From NCBI RefSeq assembly GCF_008831285.2, contig NC_045148.1, positions 8,809,001 through 8,873,000 on the forward strand: a stretch of DNA of 64,000 nt, in the 5' to 3' direction. The notes under the pieces were generated by a model that saw nothing but the letters and a program-made list of their open reading frames with translations, did not search any database and was not told the origin of the DNA. Origin of the DNA: Nymphaea colorata. Its lineage: Eukaryota; Streptophyta; Magnoliopsida; Nymphaeales; Nymphaeaceae. This document shows, one piece after another, positions 42,380 through 54,387 of the stretch (within the stretch, counting starts at the first letter, position 1; each line of letters starts with the position of its first letter). The position numbers and the translations under genes are program-made.

Positions 42380-43866
42380 TTACAGACTACTACACTGTGC
42401 AGGCGTGAAAGAGATCATGTTCTTCCCAAGATCATAATGAACAAGGAAGTTTTGCTGCAGGGTGGATCCAATTATATTCATTTCACCTGGTGTTGGAAGA
42501 ATGGCCAAGCAAGAGAGTTGCCTTCTTGAATCAGTTACAATATAGTTTTCTAGAGGCACTTGTAGATCGCCGCCATCAAAATGAAACGTGAGAGTGGGGA
42601 TGGAGATCGAGTCTGGCAAGCCATTCAAGCAGGCGTCCAGTCGCAAGTCTGGGTTGTACAGATAAAACTGTTGACCAACTTCCGTGAGGAATGCTTCGTG
42701 TACAAGTCTGCCATCAAGAACAGACATAATTAGCACTAACTATACATAATCAAGCATCTTACAGATCTGAATACAAGATCCATTATAGACGGGGAGGCCG
42801 AAGAAAGAAAGAAAGAAGTCAAGGGAAAAGGTTCATACTTGTATGCCTCTTCAACAAGGCCTGTAAAAGTTGAGCCAGAGTCAACAAGAACACCACCGCT
42901 TCCATCAGATTGAACTTGGAATGCGGACTCTGAGATGGGGAGGCGCTTCCCACCAACACTGATGCCAAGCAAAGTCACAAAGTACTGTCTTTGATTTCCA
43001 GGATTCATCAACAATGGCGTGCTTGTTGTGGTGTTTGCTTTGATCAGGTGGCTGCTGGGTCCAAGCGTGAGCTTGCTTTTGTCGAAGGCACTGTACCCAC
43101 CCAAGCAGTAGGAGAACTGGTAACCAATCAAGGGTCCCAATTGAGTGATGAGCGATAAGGGTCCTTTATTCATCCCAACTATTGCTGGACCAGTGGCTTC
43201 AAAGCCATTAACCACAGAGCTGCACCCAAACCGAATGCCATTAGCCGTCAAGGAGCCCAAGGTGAAAGTCTCCAAACTGAGAGTTCCCTCACTGCCTGTT
43301 CCGTCTACATACTTGATTGTGTAGCCACAATCTAGAGCATTACAGGAAGTATGTAGACGACTGTTGTTGCAAATTGGGTCGGAGCATGGAACTTTGGAAT
43401 AAGAAGAGGAACTCTGAGGGTCGAAAAGAGGATCGTCTTCCTCGTTGGTTGGATGGTAGCACTTAGCCCAAATGAGATTACTGCCTGTATCGATAGAGGC
43501 TGTGAAGGAGGTTGGTGGAGTTCCGATTTCCAGCTTCATGAAGTATTCTCCATTGTAGCCCTGCAGACTCGTGTTAAGAGTTGTCGCTTGTTGGGGCTGC
43601 GAGGATGAGTTTCGGTGATGATCTCGGCCTCGCCCGGTGTGGCGCGAGAGCTGCTGGGCCCGATGATGAGTCCGGTTTATTGCCGCATGTATGTGTTCCT
43701 GGTAGGTCAAATTCATGTGGGCATCTGCATGTGTGAGTTGGACGACGATGCAGGCCGAGGCAAAGGTGGTTGTGATGGTGTTGGTGGAGGAGGAAAGGGG
43801 AAGGAGGTAGACGGTGAAGAGGAGGATGAGGAGGAAGGATGGCAGGTGCGTTCCTGCCACTTCCAT
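42380..43866 (-). CDS. Nepenthesin-like (A1 family) aspartic protease, two exons
   Basis: Exon 1 is 43866-42839 and exon 2 is 42707-42380. The donor AA/GTATGA and acceptor GGCAG/A restore a Lys codon and give 1356 bp, 451 residues plus TAG. An N-terminal hydrophobic signal (residues 9-27, LPSFLLILLFTVYLLPLSS) precedes a short pro-region. The first catalytic motif is DTGSNLIWAKC (near residue 127) and the second VDSGSTFTGL (near 330), just before the intron. Between them are the cysteine-rich insert of the nepenthesin type (CYHP...FDPQSSSSYSKVPCSDPIC) and the flap-like YVDGTGSEGTLSLETF. CDR1-type members are apoplastic proteases in defence; secretion is inferred from the signal, the substrate is unknown. 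It has none of the plant-specific insert of typical phytepsins. A TATA-like box is at 43931-43924. Confidence 0.92.
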
Positions 43867-43923
43867 GGTGCTCTTGGCAATGGTGATTCTGATGCTTGTG
43901 AAGGGCCGGGGACAATGAGACAG

Positions 43924-43931
43924 GTTTTATA
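43924..43931 (-). promoter_or_regulatory. TATA box of the aspartic protease gene
   Basis: TATAAAAC on the minus strand lies about 60 bases upstream of the start codon at 43866, giving a leader of roughly 30 bases. Assigned by sequence and spacing. Confidence 0.5.
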
Positions 43932-44563
43932 GGCAGCAGAAAGGGTGTTGGCAGTTAAGTTTTCCTCATGGCCATGAGGAGACAACGATGCTCTGCTGTG
44001 TAAAATTATCTGTTTCCCAAAAGTAGAACGATGCCAGTGCATGATGCTGAGAGTTGTTTGCTTGAATTGGGTTGAACAACAAATAGTCTACCTTATTTTA
44101 GCTGTTTCCATCAATAAGTTTCATTTTTTTCAAGAAAACTTTGGAAAAGCATTGAGTTTCGCATTGTTAAAAGCATATGAAAATTGATTAAGTTTAGTTT
44201 CCATCGTTGATTAGAACAGTCTACCTATTCGTTTCCATTAGGTTTTCCGGGTGAGCAGTTTAACAACCCACCTCCCCCACATTTTCCCGTCCACTACCTT
44301 CTGTAACAGAACCGAAATTGTAGGCATCTTGCAGAAATAAACTTTTTACGCAAACTAAAAATCACTCGTTAACTTCTTAACATCTTTAAGAGAAAGTAGC
44401 AAGTAGTTTGGACATTGAAAACTAATAATCGATGAACAGAATAAAAATGATTCACAATTTAACTTTTTCAATAAGTCACAGTACAAGTATGGTACCCGTA
44501 AGGGTATGGGGGATATTGGTGAGGACACAACAATTTTATAAATTTTGTACACCGACATAAAAC

Positions 44564-44605
<42 letters not shown>

Positions 44606-45525
44606 ATGCAAACTTGTACAACAAATATGGAAAATACCACAAAAATATGCAATATTTCTAAATTAAAAAAAAAAATGTACTAACATGCAAATTACATAAA
44701 AATATACAAAAATGACATGGAACGTGGCTTTCCAGCTATGTCTTAGCTTTTCAGCTATACGATCGTTAAGATAATTATAATACAAACAGTTTATTTGGGC
44801 CATTTAGATAATTAAAATTCGTATAAATAAAAAACTTCAAAAGCACTTGGATCCATGAATTCTAAACGCTGGTAAACCCAGTCTTGTCTCCAAATAAACC
44901 AATCCAAAAGTGAATTTTAGGTTGATTTTTTGAAACGAACATTATTCCGTCCATATAGTTAGAAGTTAAAAGTTGAAAAAAAAAAAAACTATAAAGATTG
45001 AAACTATAAAAAAATGAAATTACATTAGATGAAAATCACCCACACGACTTGCAACGAAAACTACGCCACCGCCGCTTCTACAATGCCATTTTTGTAACTC
45101 AAACGAATAAAAAAATAACCAACTTAAATGAGCAAAACAAAGACCTAATTTAAGGTTGATCAAAACGTTAGATCCAAATGAAAAGAAGTACTGAAATCCA
45201 TCCCTAATAAATAATCATATACCAAAGTAATCCGAGCAAAAAAACAATTACATATCCAAAAGAGTCGGGTTCGGGCAAGTAATGGGTTGAAACGGTTTCC
45301 GGAATCGGTTCGTGATTGTTACTTATTCTCTACACATATTATATTACCATGTGGTAAGTTCATCTACCACTTATAGATAGCCTTATCATGATTTTCACCT
45401 TCATCAACCCTTTTAACTCGTGTGCCACTCATTCAATTGGTATTCTTTTAATTTCAAAATGATTAATGATGTGACATAGATTGAGCTAAGATAAGGCAAG
45501 AGAATAAGATATGGTAGGTTTAAGA
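43932..45525. other. Intergenic DNA
   Basis: AT-rich, with a (TA)n tract at 44569-44602. No conserved coding or RNA signature seen. Confidence 0.45.
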
Positions 45526-45793
45526 TAGAATGTCAATATATCTGATTTGGATTGGACATTCGGTTGAATTGTTCTAAAAAATCAAATATGAAAAAAAAAT
45601 ATCTAATAAAAAGATCGGTTTGGATTTAGATTTAAGAAATGACATTTGATTGCATTCAGATACACATGTAAAAATCAAATTCAGATGTGAATTTTTTTGT
45701 TCGTATTCAAATCCAAATATATGAATTAATATCCGAAAAAGAAGATACAGTTAAATGTATATCTGATTTGAATAAGATCTATTGACATCCCTA
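45526..45793. mobile_element. hAT-like non-autonomous element, 268 bp
   Basis: The left end TAGAATGTCAATATATCTGA matches the right end in reverse, TAGGGATGTCAATAGATCTT. The interior is rich in GGATTTAGAT, CAAATCCAAAT and similar words, as in the larger element at 46923-47390. The flanking 8-mers (GTTTAAGA, TCTTGGAA) agree poorly, so the target duplication is eroded or my limits are slightly off. Confidence 0.55.
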
Positions 45794-46264
45794 TCTTGGA
45801 AATGCCAAGGTGTCTAAGACATTTTGTAACGAGGAGTTTTCCATCACAGGGCAATAACAAGGTCCAACATGTGTGAGGAAGATACTTAGTTGTCCAAATC
45901 AATGGCTTTTAGTTCTCAGTATTATAGTAGCTTTATTTTCCAACATATACTATGGTGAGAGAAAGGAGCCCAAGTCTTCCCTTCCGTATTAGTTTATCCA
46001 TTTGAGTTGAGAGAGAGTTAATATGTGAGAAGGTTATTCATTCATTGTGTATGTCAGGCTGCGGGCTATGTTACTAATTGACATATTTTTTAGACATATG
46101 ATTCTTTGCAATTTTTCTCCTATCATAGATAGAACTAGAGGTTATGTAATCCAATGATCCAACCAAAATTACCTTTTATCTACCAACATATCTTATCTTG
46201 ATTCTCCCAACGTGGGAGAAAGACGCTTTGTTCCTATCATAGGAGAAGACGCTTTGTTTCAACT

Positions 46265-46565
46265 TTGAACAAAGAAACATCTCCATATATAGCATCCACT
46301 ATATTGCTAATGAAGGTGTTGTTAGGAACAACACGAAAACTCTTTTCTCGGACTCTCAAGAGGGGGTTAGAAACAACAAGGAAGAAGACAAATATTTACG
46401 TGGTTCGAAGCAAAAATCTCCTATGTCAACAGCCGCACAGATCTTTTACTATTCACTTACATATGAAACACAGACACTCTCAGAAAGGAAGAATAAAGCT
46501 GCGACCCTCCTCTCAACGTAAGCATTATGGCGAAACCCGTATTTATACAAAATGACATAAATACC
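46265..46565. repeat. LTR-like fragment, Copia type
   Basis: TTTACGTGGTTCGAAGC, TCCTATGTCAAC, AGATCTTTTACTATTCAC and a following GTATTTATACAAA resemble words seen in plant Copia LTRs. No paired LTR, primer-binding site or coding region is adjacent, so it would be a solo or partial LTR. The assignment is by recall of typical LTR wording only. Confidence 0.35.
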
Positions 46566-46787
46566 CAGTATGAATCAAGTTCTATAGAACAAAACTATGA
46601 TTAAATAAAAAGCAATCGTATGTACAACACTATGATATGAATGCATTTTTGGTTGGGAGAGATGCTATGACAAACGATAAGCTTCATTCTTTCCACCACA
46701 GGCCTTGTGATGAATTTGATCAAGCGATTGCACATGGAAATTAGTTTGCAATTATCATCGCATACCTCCTGGCCAAAGTATAGAAGC

Positions 46788-48270
46788 CAGTGTTGTGAAG
46801 GGCGTACGATTAACGCCTTTAAAGCCTACGTTTCATGCCTTGAAGGGCTTTTACAAGAAAACGCCTCAAAGCTAAGGGGTGAGGCTCATCCACCCTGAAC
46901 CATGTGCTTCATTGGGTGAGGCTAGGGATGTCAACGGATCGGATTCGGATCGGATACATCTTCAACCATATCCGTTTTTTCGGATATTCTTATATTCGGA
47001 TTCGGATTCAGATTCAAATTCAGATAAAGCAAAGTCATATCCGAATCCAAATCCGAAATGCGATTTTACAATCTGAATCCGATCCAAATCCGATTTTTAT
47101 ATTTATATCCGAATCCGAATCTGAATTTTGAACCGGATTTTGCCATTTTTCAAGTATTAGATAGAGGATATTTGTCTGAAACTGAATCCGATCCAAATCC
47201 GTATCCGAATCCAATCCAATATTCATGTATATCCAAATCCGAATCCAAATCCGAGTCCGATCGGATGTCATTTATTAAATCCGAATCCGATCCGATTTCT
47301 TAATCGGATATTAAATTTTTATCCATATCCGATTTTTTTGGATCGAATCGGTTGGATATCCGATTCAAATCCGATATATTAACATCCGTAGGTGAGGCGC
47401 CTGAGGCATAAGCCTCAGTCATGTCTTCTCTCTTTTTTTTTATAAAATTTAAAAAACTTAAAGAAAAGAAGAAAAACAATGGCTGATGGGTTTATGTCTA
47501 GATTTTGTTATTGAAGAGAGAGACTGAGAGAAAGGGGAAAAATTTCCTACTACAAAGGTCTACCGTGCGTCTCTCTCTCTCCGACTCTATGCTCGGAGCT
47601 TGAAGGCTGCAGGGGGGCCATGGCAGCGCCGGCCATGGCCGACGCTCTCTCTCTTTCTTTCTGTAGGCATTGCCAGTTGAGGACTGGGCTCGCCCCCCTC
47701 TCTCAGTTTTCAGGATGCTTAAATTGCTCTTGTGCACTTGGGCTTTTACGACCGTTGAATTAGCTCCTTTCTCCAAGCGTTCCTTCTTCCTATGCTTATG
47801 TAGACGAAGGAAATTGCTTTCATTATTAAAACCTGAGGTTAATGATAAACCTGAGGTAGAACTAGAATAGCCTTTGAAGATCTCCACAGAAAATTCTTGC
47901 ATGTTATAGAATCATAGAGTCACTAATCTAATTCTTGCATGTTAACTAACCCCATGTGAGTTCACATCATTTCTTGATGTTATTCTAGATTTCAGAAATG
48001 TTGTCTTCTTATTTAGATTTTATGATATACGTTTAGGAATACACATTCTAGGATATGGTTTGATCATACTCGCCATCAATTCTTTCCTCTGAATTACCTG
48101 ATATGCTCTTACTTTCTTTTCTTTTTTTCTTTTTTAATTTTTTGTTATGTTTATAGCCATTATATAATGAAATTTGGTCGTCAAGCTTATGCTTCAACTA
48201 ATGCTTCGCCTCGCCTCACCTCATAAGAGGCTTAATGCATCGCCTCACTTTTTCGCTTTTTACAATATTG
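46788..48270. mobile_element. hAT-like element with GCCT-rich ends, carrying a nested element
   Basis: The left end CAGTGTTGTGAAGGGCG pairs with the right end, in reverse CAATATTGTAAAAAGCG; all differences are transitions. Flanking 8-mers ATAGAAGC (46780-46787) and ATCGAAGC (48271-48278) match at seven positions, as an old hAT target duplication would. Sub-terminal GAGGC/GCCTC words are abundant. It is interrupted by a second element at 46923-47390. The remaining interior (47400-48180) has a 134-codon minus-strand open frame (47902-47498) with no recognisable domain and a GC-rich core near 47600-47660. Confidence 0.65.
46923..47390. mobile_element. hAT-like non-autonomous element, 468 bp, perfect 8-bp target duplication
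   Basis: Ends TAGGGATGTCAACGGATCGG and, in reverse, TACGGATGTTAATATATCGG are inverted repeats. GGTGAGGC flanks both sides exactly (46915-46922 and 47391-47398), an 8-bp duplication as made by hAT transposases. The interior is almost entirely GGATTCGGAT/ATCCGAATCC-type words in both orientations. Open frames of Ser-Asp or Pro-Asn repeats on both strands come from this composition and are not genes. It sits inside the older element at 46788-48270. Confidence 0.8.
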
Positions 48271-48533
48271 ATCGAAGCTATTCCTAGCTACTTTTTGGCA
48301 TTTACCTAATGAACGTCTAGGGAACTATAGAATTGAAAGACATTCTTCCCAGCTTAGGAAATAGTTCTGTTAAATTAGAAAAATATCAAGTTGGGGCCAG
48401 ATGTATAGATCTTAACAATATTTTCAGGCTAATTAAACTCCATCCTCTAATCATCGTCCCAGCTTTCCTATCATATTCTCAACTTTCATCGATAAAGCAT
48501 TTGCTTATGCTGCTCATGATGTCATGATGTTGT

Positions 48534-48844
48534 TAAGGCTGCGCATCGGGCCGAGCTGCCAGCAGGTACCCGGTACCTGGTTCGGCTCGGGCAAGAAGGG
48601 TACCGGGCCTGCTTGATTCCTTATCAGGCTGGCTCTACTGGGCCCAACAAGCTCGACTAGGCCCTATAATGTTTTTTTATATTATATGGCTAGATATTTT
48701 ATTATAATAATTACATCTATATATTATTTTATATTAAAAAATATTTTTAGTTTAATCGGGCCAGGCCCGGGTTGAGCTTCGACTCGGGTTTGAATGGTCA
48801 GGTCGGACTCGGGCCGGGCCAAGCCGAGCCGATGTCTAGGCTCA
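48534..48844. repeat. CGGGCC-rich inverted-repeat element
   Basis: The start (GGCTGCGCATCGGGCCGAGC) and the end in reverse (GAGCCTAGACATCGGCTCGG) are imperfect inverted repeats. The interior has GGGTACCGGGCC, CAGGCCCGGG and similar words around an A/T core. No target duplication recognised. It looks like a further composition-biased MITE family. Confidence 0.5.
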
Positions 48845-49869
48845 ATTTCATGCATATTTCAAAAAGTTGGAGTAGATTCAGTTCATGAATTTGTATCAAT
48901 CTTTAACATACGATAGATTCATAAAACACTGGCACAATATTCTAAACGTCAAATGATCTCAAATTACCCCTTTTCATATATACCTTTTGTGCACGAAAGC
49001 AGATTTAGTGTTGCACTGGGGAACATAACAAGAAATTATACTCCATTTAACTAACATAGACATTTTGACTATTTAAGCACATAACACACGATCCCCTGCA
49101 AGGCATAACATATATCCTGCCGCCATGTCTTCCATTGTCTTTTGTGTGAAATTTAACCATCAAGAGGGCACATTGTGACATGAGACCCAAAAAAATCATA
49201 AGAATCAAGTGTCTAGGTAAATTTTATAAGTAGACAAAGCTTAGAACGTTAATCTTAATTTAGAATATTATAGCGTCTAATTTATGCACGTTGTTTCTTG
49301 GAAACACATAAATTTTAACATTTTGCATTACTTTGTATGGTTAAATTGGTTTAAAGTAGCATTTAACAAGGCTCAAGAGTCAAAGGCACAAGAGATAATG
49401 TAAAAGGCCTGTTTGACAAATGACAAAGAGTTTGTAGTTGTTTCATCAATTTACTAGAGCCTATGTTTTATGAATTTACCCACAACCATATTCATAAAAC
49501 AAGTCACACACCATTTTGTTTGCCAAACCAACTCAAAGATAATAAACTGGATTACTCTCGTTTCTTTACCGAATCAAACACAAAACAAGACCACAGCTAC
49601 AATGCTTTTATCATTTTCTTTGAAACTTAACTTAATCCAATCTTGTTAAAGTGAGAGACAGTGCTGGTAGTGTTTTCCTTCTTTGAGAATATAAAAGACT
49701 TCTAATTAATATAAATAACATTAATTTCAGGTTTATAATAGGTGGCTCGCATAAAAAAGTAAAAATTGACAGGCTTCTTTCCGCATTTAGCAACAAAAAA
49801 TTGGGTCTACAGGGAAAGTTTTGGAGGACTTGTTTTTGCCATTCTATTACTTACTTGCACTTTGCACAA
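48845..49869. other. Intergenic DNA upstream of MORF9
   Basis: Contains decayed copies of the ATTCATGAA MITE family (about 48870-48950, and 49408-49520 with GGCCTGTTTGACAAATGAC and TTTGCCAAACC ends). No gene seen. Confidence 0.4.
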
Positions 49870-49934
49870 AAACCCTAATACCTAAAACCCGAAGCCGGGA
49901 AATATCTGGCGCGGCAGCCCTCCTCTGATAAATA
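49870..49934 (+). promoter_or_regulatory. MORF9 promoter: telo-box and TATA-like element
   Basis: AAACCCTAA (49870-49878) is a telo-box, frequent upstream of plant genes for organelle and translation functions. GATAAATA (49927-49934) is a possible TATA element about 70 bases upstream of the ATG at 50002. The leader between them is CT-rich. Confidence 0.45.
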
Positions 49935-50001
49935 CCCCTCTCTCTTCTCCACCCTTATCTTCATTCACTCCTCCCCCTCTCTATCTCTCGGCCCTGCAAC
50001 T

Positions 50002-52782
50002 ATGGCTTCTCTATTTTCTGGTACGCCTCTTTCTGAAGCCCTAGTATCCTCTTCTCTCTCTCTCTCCAACCGTCGTTCTCCTCCTGCGGCTCTGTTGACT
50101 TCCCGTCTCCCCTTGTCTCCCGACTCCCCCTTGGAACTCCGGGTCCCACTGTTCGCATGTCCCGAGCCTGTTCATCCCGGCTTCCAACGCTCCGGACCGG
50201 CGTTCGTGCGGCGGCCGGAAGCGGAGATTACTCGTCGAGGAGGAGCGGCGGGAGCAACGAGCCTAGGGAGACTATCCTACTGCCAGGTTGCGATTACAAC
50301 CACTGGCTCATCGTGATGGAGTTCCCTAAGGATCCCGCTCCCACGAGGGAGCAGATGATCCAGACTTACCTTGATACTCTTGCTACCGTTCTCGGAAGGT
50401 ACTCTCTCTCTCTCCCTCTCCTTTTCTCTGAGTATGTGTCTGTGTGTGAATAAAACAAATAGCATAAGCATTGAGGTTAGATTATGAAGCACATCAGAAA
50501 CTTCCGAGTTGTACTAATTTTCATGACAAGTGACCGAAAAGGAATTTGTCCTGCTTACTACTTTCGATTTACCGAAAAAAATGGGGGAAATGGTGATGTG
50601 TCAGTGTGAGGGTAAGGGGGATATCCCAGTTTATCCTAATATGCATGACTGGCTGCAGACAATTTGTTGCAAGTGCAAGAGGAAATGTTCTGGTACATAG
50701 TTCATTTTGAGCTATTGGAGGTTGTGGTTCTATCGATAGTTTGCAAAAATAATGGTAGAAGTGCGTATATCATTTCGAGGGGGCGAGCCTAAAATCTGGT
50801 CTCTGTCTGCCGGGGATTGGGAGCTTGATAGGAAAGAGGAACGTATCTTTCCTGCGTTTAGGTTAATGTTCTTTTTAATTTTTTTCCTCTGTTGAGTTGA
50901 AGAGCTTGTGTCTAAAGTATGAGGAATGAAGAAGTGGTTTTTATATGTCTATACAGTTGAGCGCTACTAGTTATTCCGTAAGAGATACGCAGCGTATTAC
51001 GTAAGGAGGATAAACTGGAGAAGGTTTATATTTTGTAACCAATATAAGATATTAGTGTGCAACTAATTGTTGGCAAAGTTAGATTACGTGATTACGATAC
51101 GAAGTTGATAATTTTTAGTTTTTAACTTTTTATTTCCATATATACACATTGTTTCTATTCTTTTTGAGATCTTAAAAGTACTATACAGGGACAAAATTTG
51201 GATAAAATGAAGCACAAACGTTGAGATTAGTGCAAATGCTTTAGATGTCGTGCTGCAGTCTGTCACAGGGATATCCCAATTTACTTCCGATATATGTTCC
51301 CTTGTATACTATTCTCAAGGAAACCATCCGAGGGAATCGTGCATCACGTACTTTTTTAGCCCCATTGCCGTTACATGGCCTGCAGGACATCTAAATGTTC
51401 ATCTCTTGCATTTGCTTTTTCAGGAGCCTGATGTTCATAACTGAGATACACTTGATGTTGTGTATTTTAAATTTTAAAATTGCAAGTACATGAACTTGTC
51501 ATAACATCTTGGTTCTCACTAAACTAAGTTGAGTCAATAAGCTGATGCTACCAAGCTACCCTTTATCAGTTTTCTGTGTTGGTTAAGTTGTCCTCATTTA
51601 GTATCCTATGAACCACAGAATGTTTAATGTTAAAGTTGTTTTCATTTAAGTGTTCTCAAATTTCTTCAATACACATCACAGATCTAGGTGCAAATACAAT
51701 GGAAAAGGTAGTTGTATCATGAAAAGAATCATGTTATAACTTATAAACTTGATTTCTTGTAAGAAGACCATGCTGGAAATGCCAGATTGGTTTGATTTTG
51801 GTAACATATTTTGGAATATTGGGAAGTAACTTAGTAACGCATCCACACCAATATGGAGGAACTAACACAGGTACAGGCAGATGCTTATCCAGTTAGCGCA
51901 CACACACACACACACACACACAAAATGCATTTATATAGGTACACACAAATGGCTCAGAGCCTTTATTCCTCAGTGGTGATAGCACCACAGGTCCACAAGG
52001 AAGAATAAGAAACGAGTCTTTGTTTTACACATCAATGGTTCTTGACTTTAGGGGATTTTCATGTCTACTCATAGTTGTTCGTGGCTTCTCTACTCGTAGG
52101 GTCCATTTTAACCATCCTTATGGCACGTGCAAATAAAGGTGTTTTAGTTTTGCTTATGGACATTGAAATGTGTTCATATCTGCGTATTTGGTTTTCTTTT
52201 GAAATATTTAAAGATTGATTTTGTTTTAGGTGTTTGTGTCAAGGAATTTCTAATGTATATGCTTAACTGCAGCATGGAAGAGGCAAAAAAGAACATGTAT
52301 GCCTTCAGTACTACTACTTATACCGGGTTTCAATGCACTGTTGATGAAGAAACATCAGAGAAATTTAAAGGTCAGCATGTGGTCAGACATTGTTGTTCGA
52401 TGTTCTTAGTGTAAAAATATTCTGAATGTGAAATAATCCTTTTCTTTATGCAGGATTGCCTGGTGTGCTCTGGGTTTTGCCAGATTCATACATCGATGTC
52501 AAGAACAAGGACTATGGTGGTAAGCTATCTATTTTATTATGGTGAAGATTGCAATATCTCATAAAACAGCAGTATCATGGTATGTATTCCTTTGTCTTTT
52601 TAGGTGATAAATACATAAACGGTGAAATAATTCCTTGTAAGTACCCCACGTACCAGCCTAAGCAACGAAGTGGGTCAAAGTATGAGAGCAGGAGATACGT
52701 GAGGCGGAGGGACAATGCTCCTCCTCCAGAACAAAGAAAATCTGTGCAGACTGCAGCCCAGACAGATTCATCATCTGAATAA
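50002..52782 (+). CDS. MORF9: Plastid multiple organellar RNA editing factor, MORF9/RIP9 type (frame break near the N-terminus)
   Basis: Exons 50002-50398, 52273-52370, 52454-52519 and 52604-52782 have GT-AG borders. They encode the conserved MORF domain: [60 protein letters not shown] and [20 protein letters not shown], then a basic Pro/Gln-rich tail. MORFs bind PPR editing factors in the C-to-U RNA editosome; the MORF9 type acts in chloroplasts. The ATG at 50002 has a good context (AACTATGGC) and starts a typical Ser/Leu-rich transit peptide ([15 protein letters not shown]), but that frame differs by one base from the MORF domain frame. The domain frame is open from about 50037 but has its first ATG only at 50157, giving 194 residues and a very short leader. 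A one-base deletion, genuine or a sequence error, between 50037 and 50220 would explain this. Confidence 0.88.
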
Positions 52783-53687
52783 GATAATGTGAGTTTTTTT
52801 TTTTTTCCTGGTAAATACTTTTAGACAATCGGAAGTGGTTTTGTTATAGTTTTGATTAGTCATCTCGTTGTCTTGTTATATGGTTATGTTTTTTGTCCAG
52901 CAGGCTTCTCACTGTCTTCAATTAGAGTGGCTACACAATTTCTGAGTTTTCTGGGGATGACGATATTTTTGGACCACTGGAATTCTAACTGGAACCTTCA
53001 GCGCGTGGATAAAAAAGTAATATAGTTGGCTGTAGGGATTGTCATGCCCACGAGTCAGTGATGGAATTAGTCAGTGGAATTCAAATGGTATTGTATTTTA
53101 CTCCCTCTTGTGCTTGCCATGTCGCATGTTGTCAGCAAGAGCATTACCCTTGAGCAAGATTTGTAAAGTTCTAAGCTTCAATATCTGTGTTCTTGCTCGT
53201 TTGATGATCATGGTACTTTTGTTCCTCATGTGGAAAAATCGTTCCTCTGATGTCTTCCAGGTAAAACAAATACGTGATATGGCTAGCTGCCACTTTGAAC
53301 AACCGCTTTGAAAACTGTCATTCTTTCATATGCTCTCTTACCTCCTGGAAAGTGGCTTTACCTTTTAGCTTAGTTTATAAAATGAAGAACAGCAAAATTG
53401 TTCCTCTCTTACCACTTTTTTATCATTGTCCGCTTGTATTCCACTAGGATACGGGGGTCACACGTATGTGACGAAACCCCGAAGAAGACCTCACCTTTCC
53501 ACAAGTCAAAGAAGGTAGTTATATAAAAAAAAATGTCAATAATGATTACAGTGACTTTATGAACTTAATATAATTCCTTTCAGAAAGAGTAAACTCTCCA
53601 ATGTAAAATCACTAGAAGTTGAAACAAGTGGATGGTTGGTAACTTCCCGCCGAAGCAAAAGGTGTTTCCAATCATAACCGGGTTAAG
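52783..53687. other. MORF9 3' flank
   Basis: Probably contains the 3' untranslated region. The 90-codon frame at 53039-53311 shows no family motif. Confidence 0.4.
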
Positions 53688-53797
53688 CCGACGCTCCCAA
53701 AGCCTTCTCAAATTTCATGTGTGGGGCTGCAACTGAAACTATCCGACGCTTCCAAAGCTGTCTCAAATTTTATGTAGGAGGCTGCGACTGGAGCTAT
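53688..53797. repeat. 55-bp tandem duplication
   Basis: Two adjacent copies (53688-53742 and 53743-53797) begin CCGACGCT(C/T)CCAAAGC and end GGCTGC(A/G)ACTG(A/G)A(A/G)CTAT. The differences are mostly transitions. Confidence 0.85.
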
Positions 53798-53887
53798 GGC
53801 ACAAAGCCCCTCCCGTGCCCTTTAGGTTCAGAGTTGCTTGCATTTATCGTCTGTATTAGCGCTCATGGTAATTGAACTGCTGATCAG

Positions 53888-53972
53888 CAGCTTGTCGGTT
53901 CGACTAGCTATGTATGCAACCTCTCTATTTTATCAGCTTGTCGGTTCGACTAGCTATGTATGCAACCTCTCT
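53888..53972. repeat. 39-bp direct repeat, identical copies
   Basis: CAGCTTGTCGGTTCGACTAG... occurs at 53888-53926 and 53934-53972 with a 7-bp spacer (ATTTTAT). Identity suggests a recent duplication. Confidence 0.9.
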
Positions 53973-54311
53973 TGGTAGAGGTTGTATTTGACCTTGAAAA
54001 GGAAAGGTCCAAGGCTGTCCATGAAGGAAACAAGCTTGAACCATTTGGAGATGAAAGGTTGGGCGTGGAGGGCCAAGTTTGAGATGCGCATATCCATATC
54101 CGAGGAAGTTGCACTTGACCGTGTACCGTCTGACGCCATAGTGCTATGGGTTGATACCATGTGCGGTTTATGAGATGAAAATCATGAAATGTATGTAAAA
54201 CAGAGTATAACTACAATGGACAGAGCAGCACAGGGCTAATTGATAGAAGACAAAGCACCAAAATGGAAGAGGCGAAGGGGAATTCTTCTCTATCGTTATT
54301 TCCACTTTGTA

Positions 54312-54387
<76 letters not shown>

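Noticed and set aside
43574-44042. Frames of 105-113 codons over the start of the aspartic protease
   Set aside because: Shadows of exon 1 and the leader in other phases.
46904-47303. Open frames with Ser-Asp or Pro-Asn repeats on both strands
   Set aside because: They come from the GGATTC-type words of a hAT-like element and are open on both strands for that reason.
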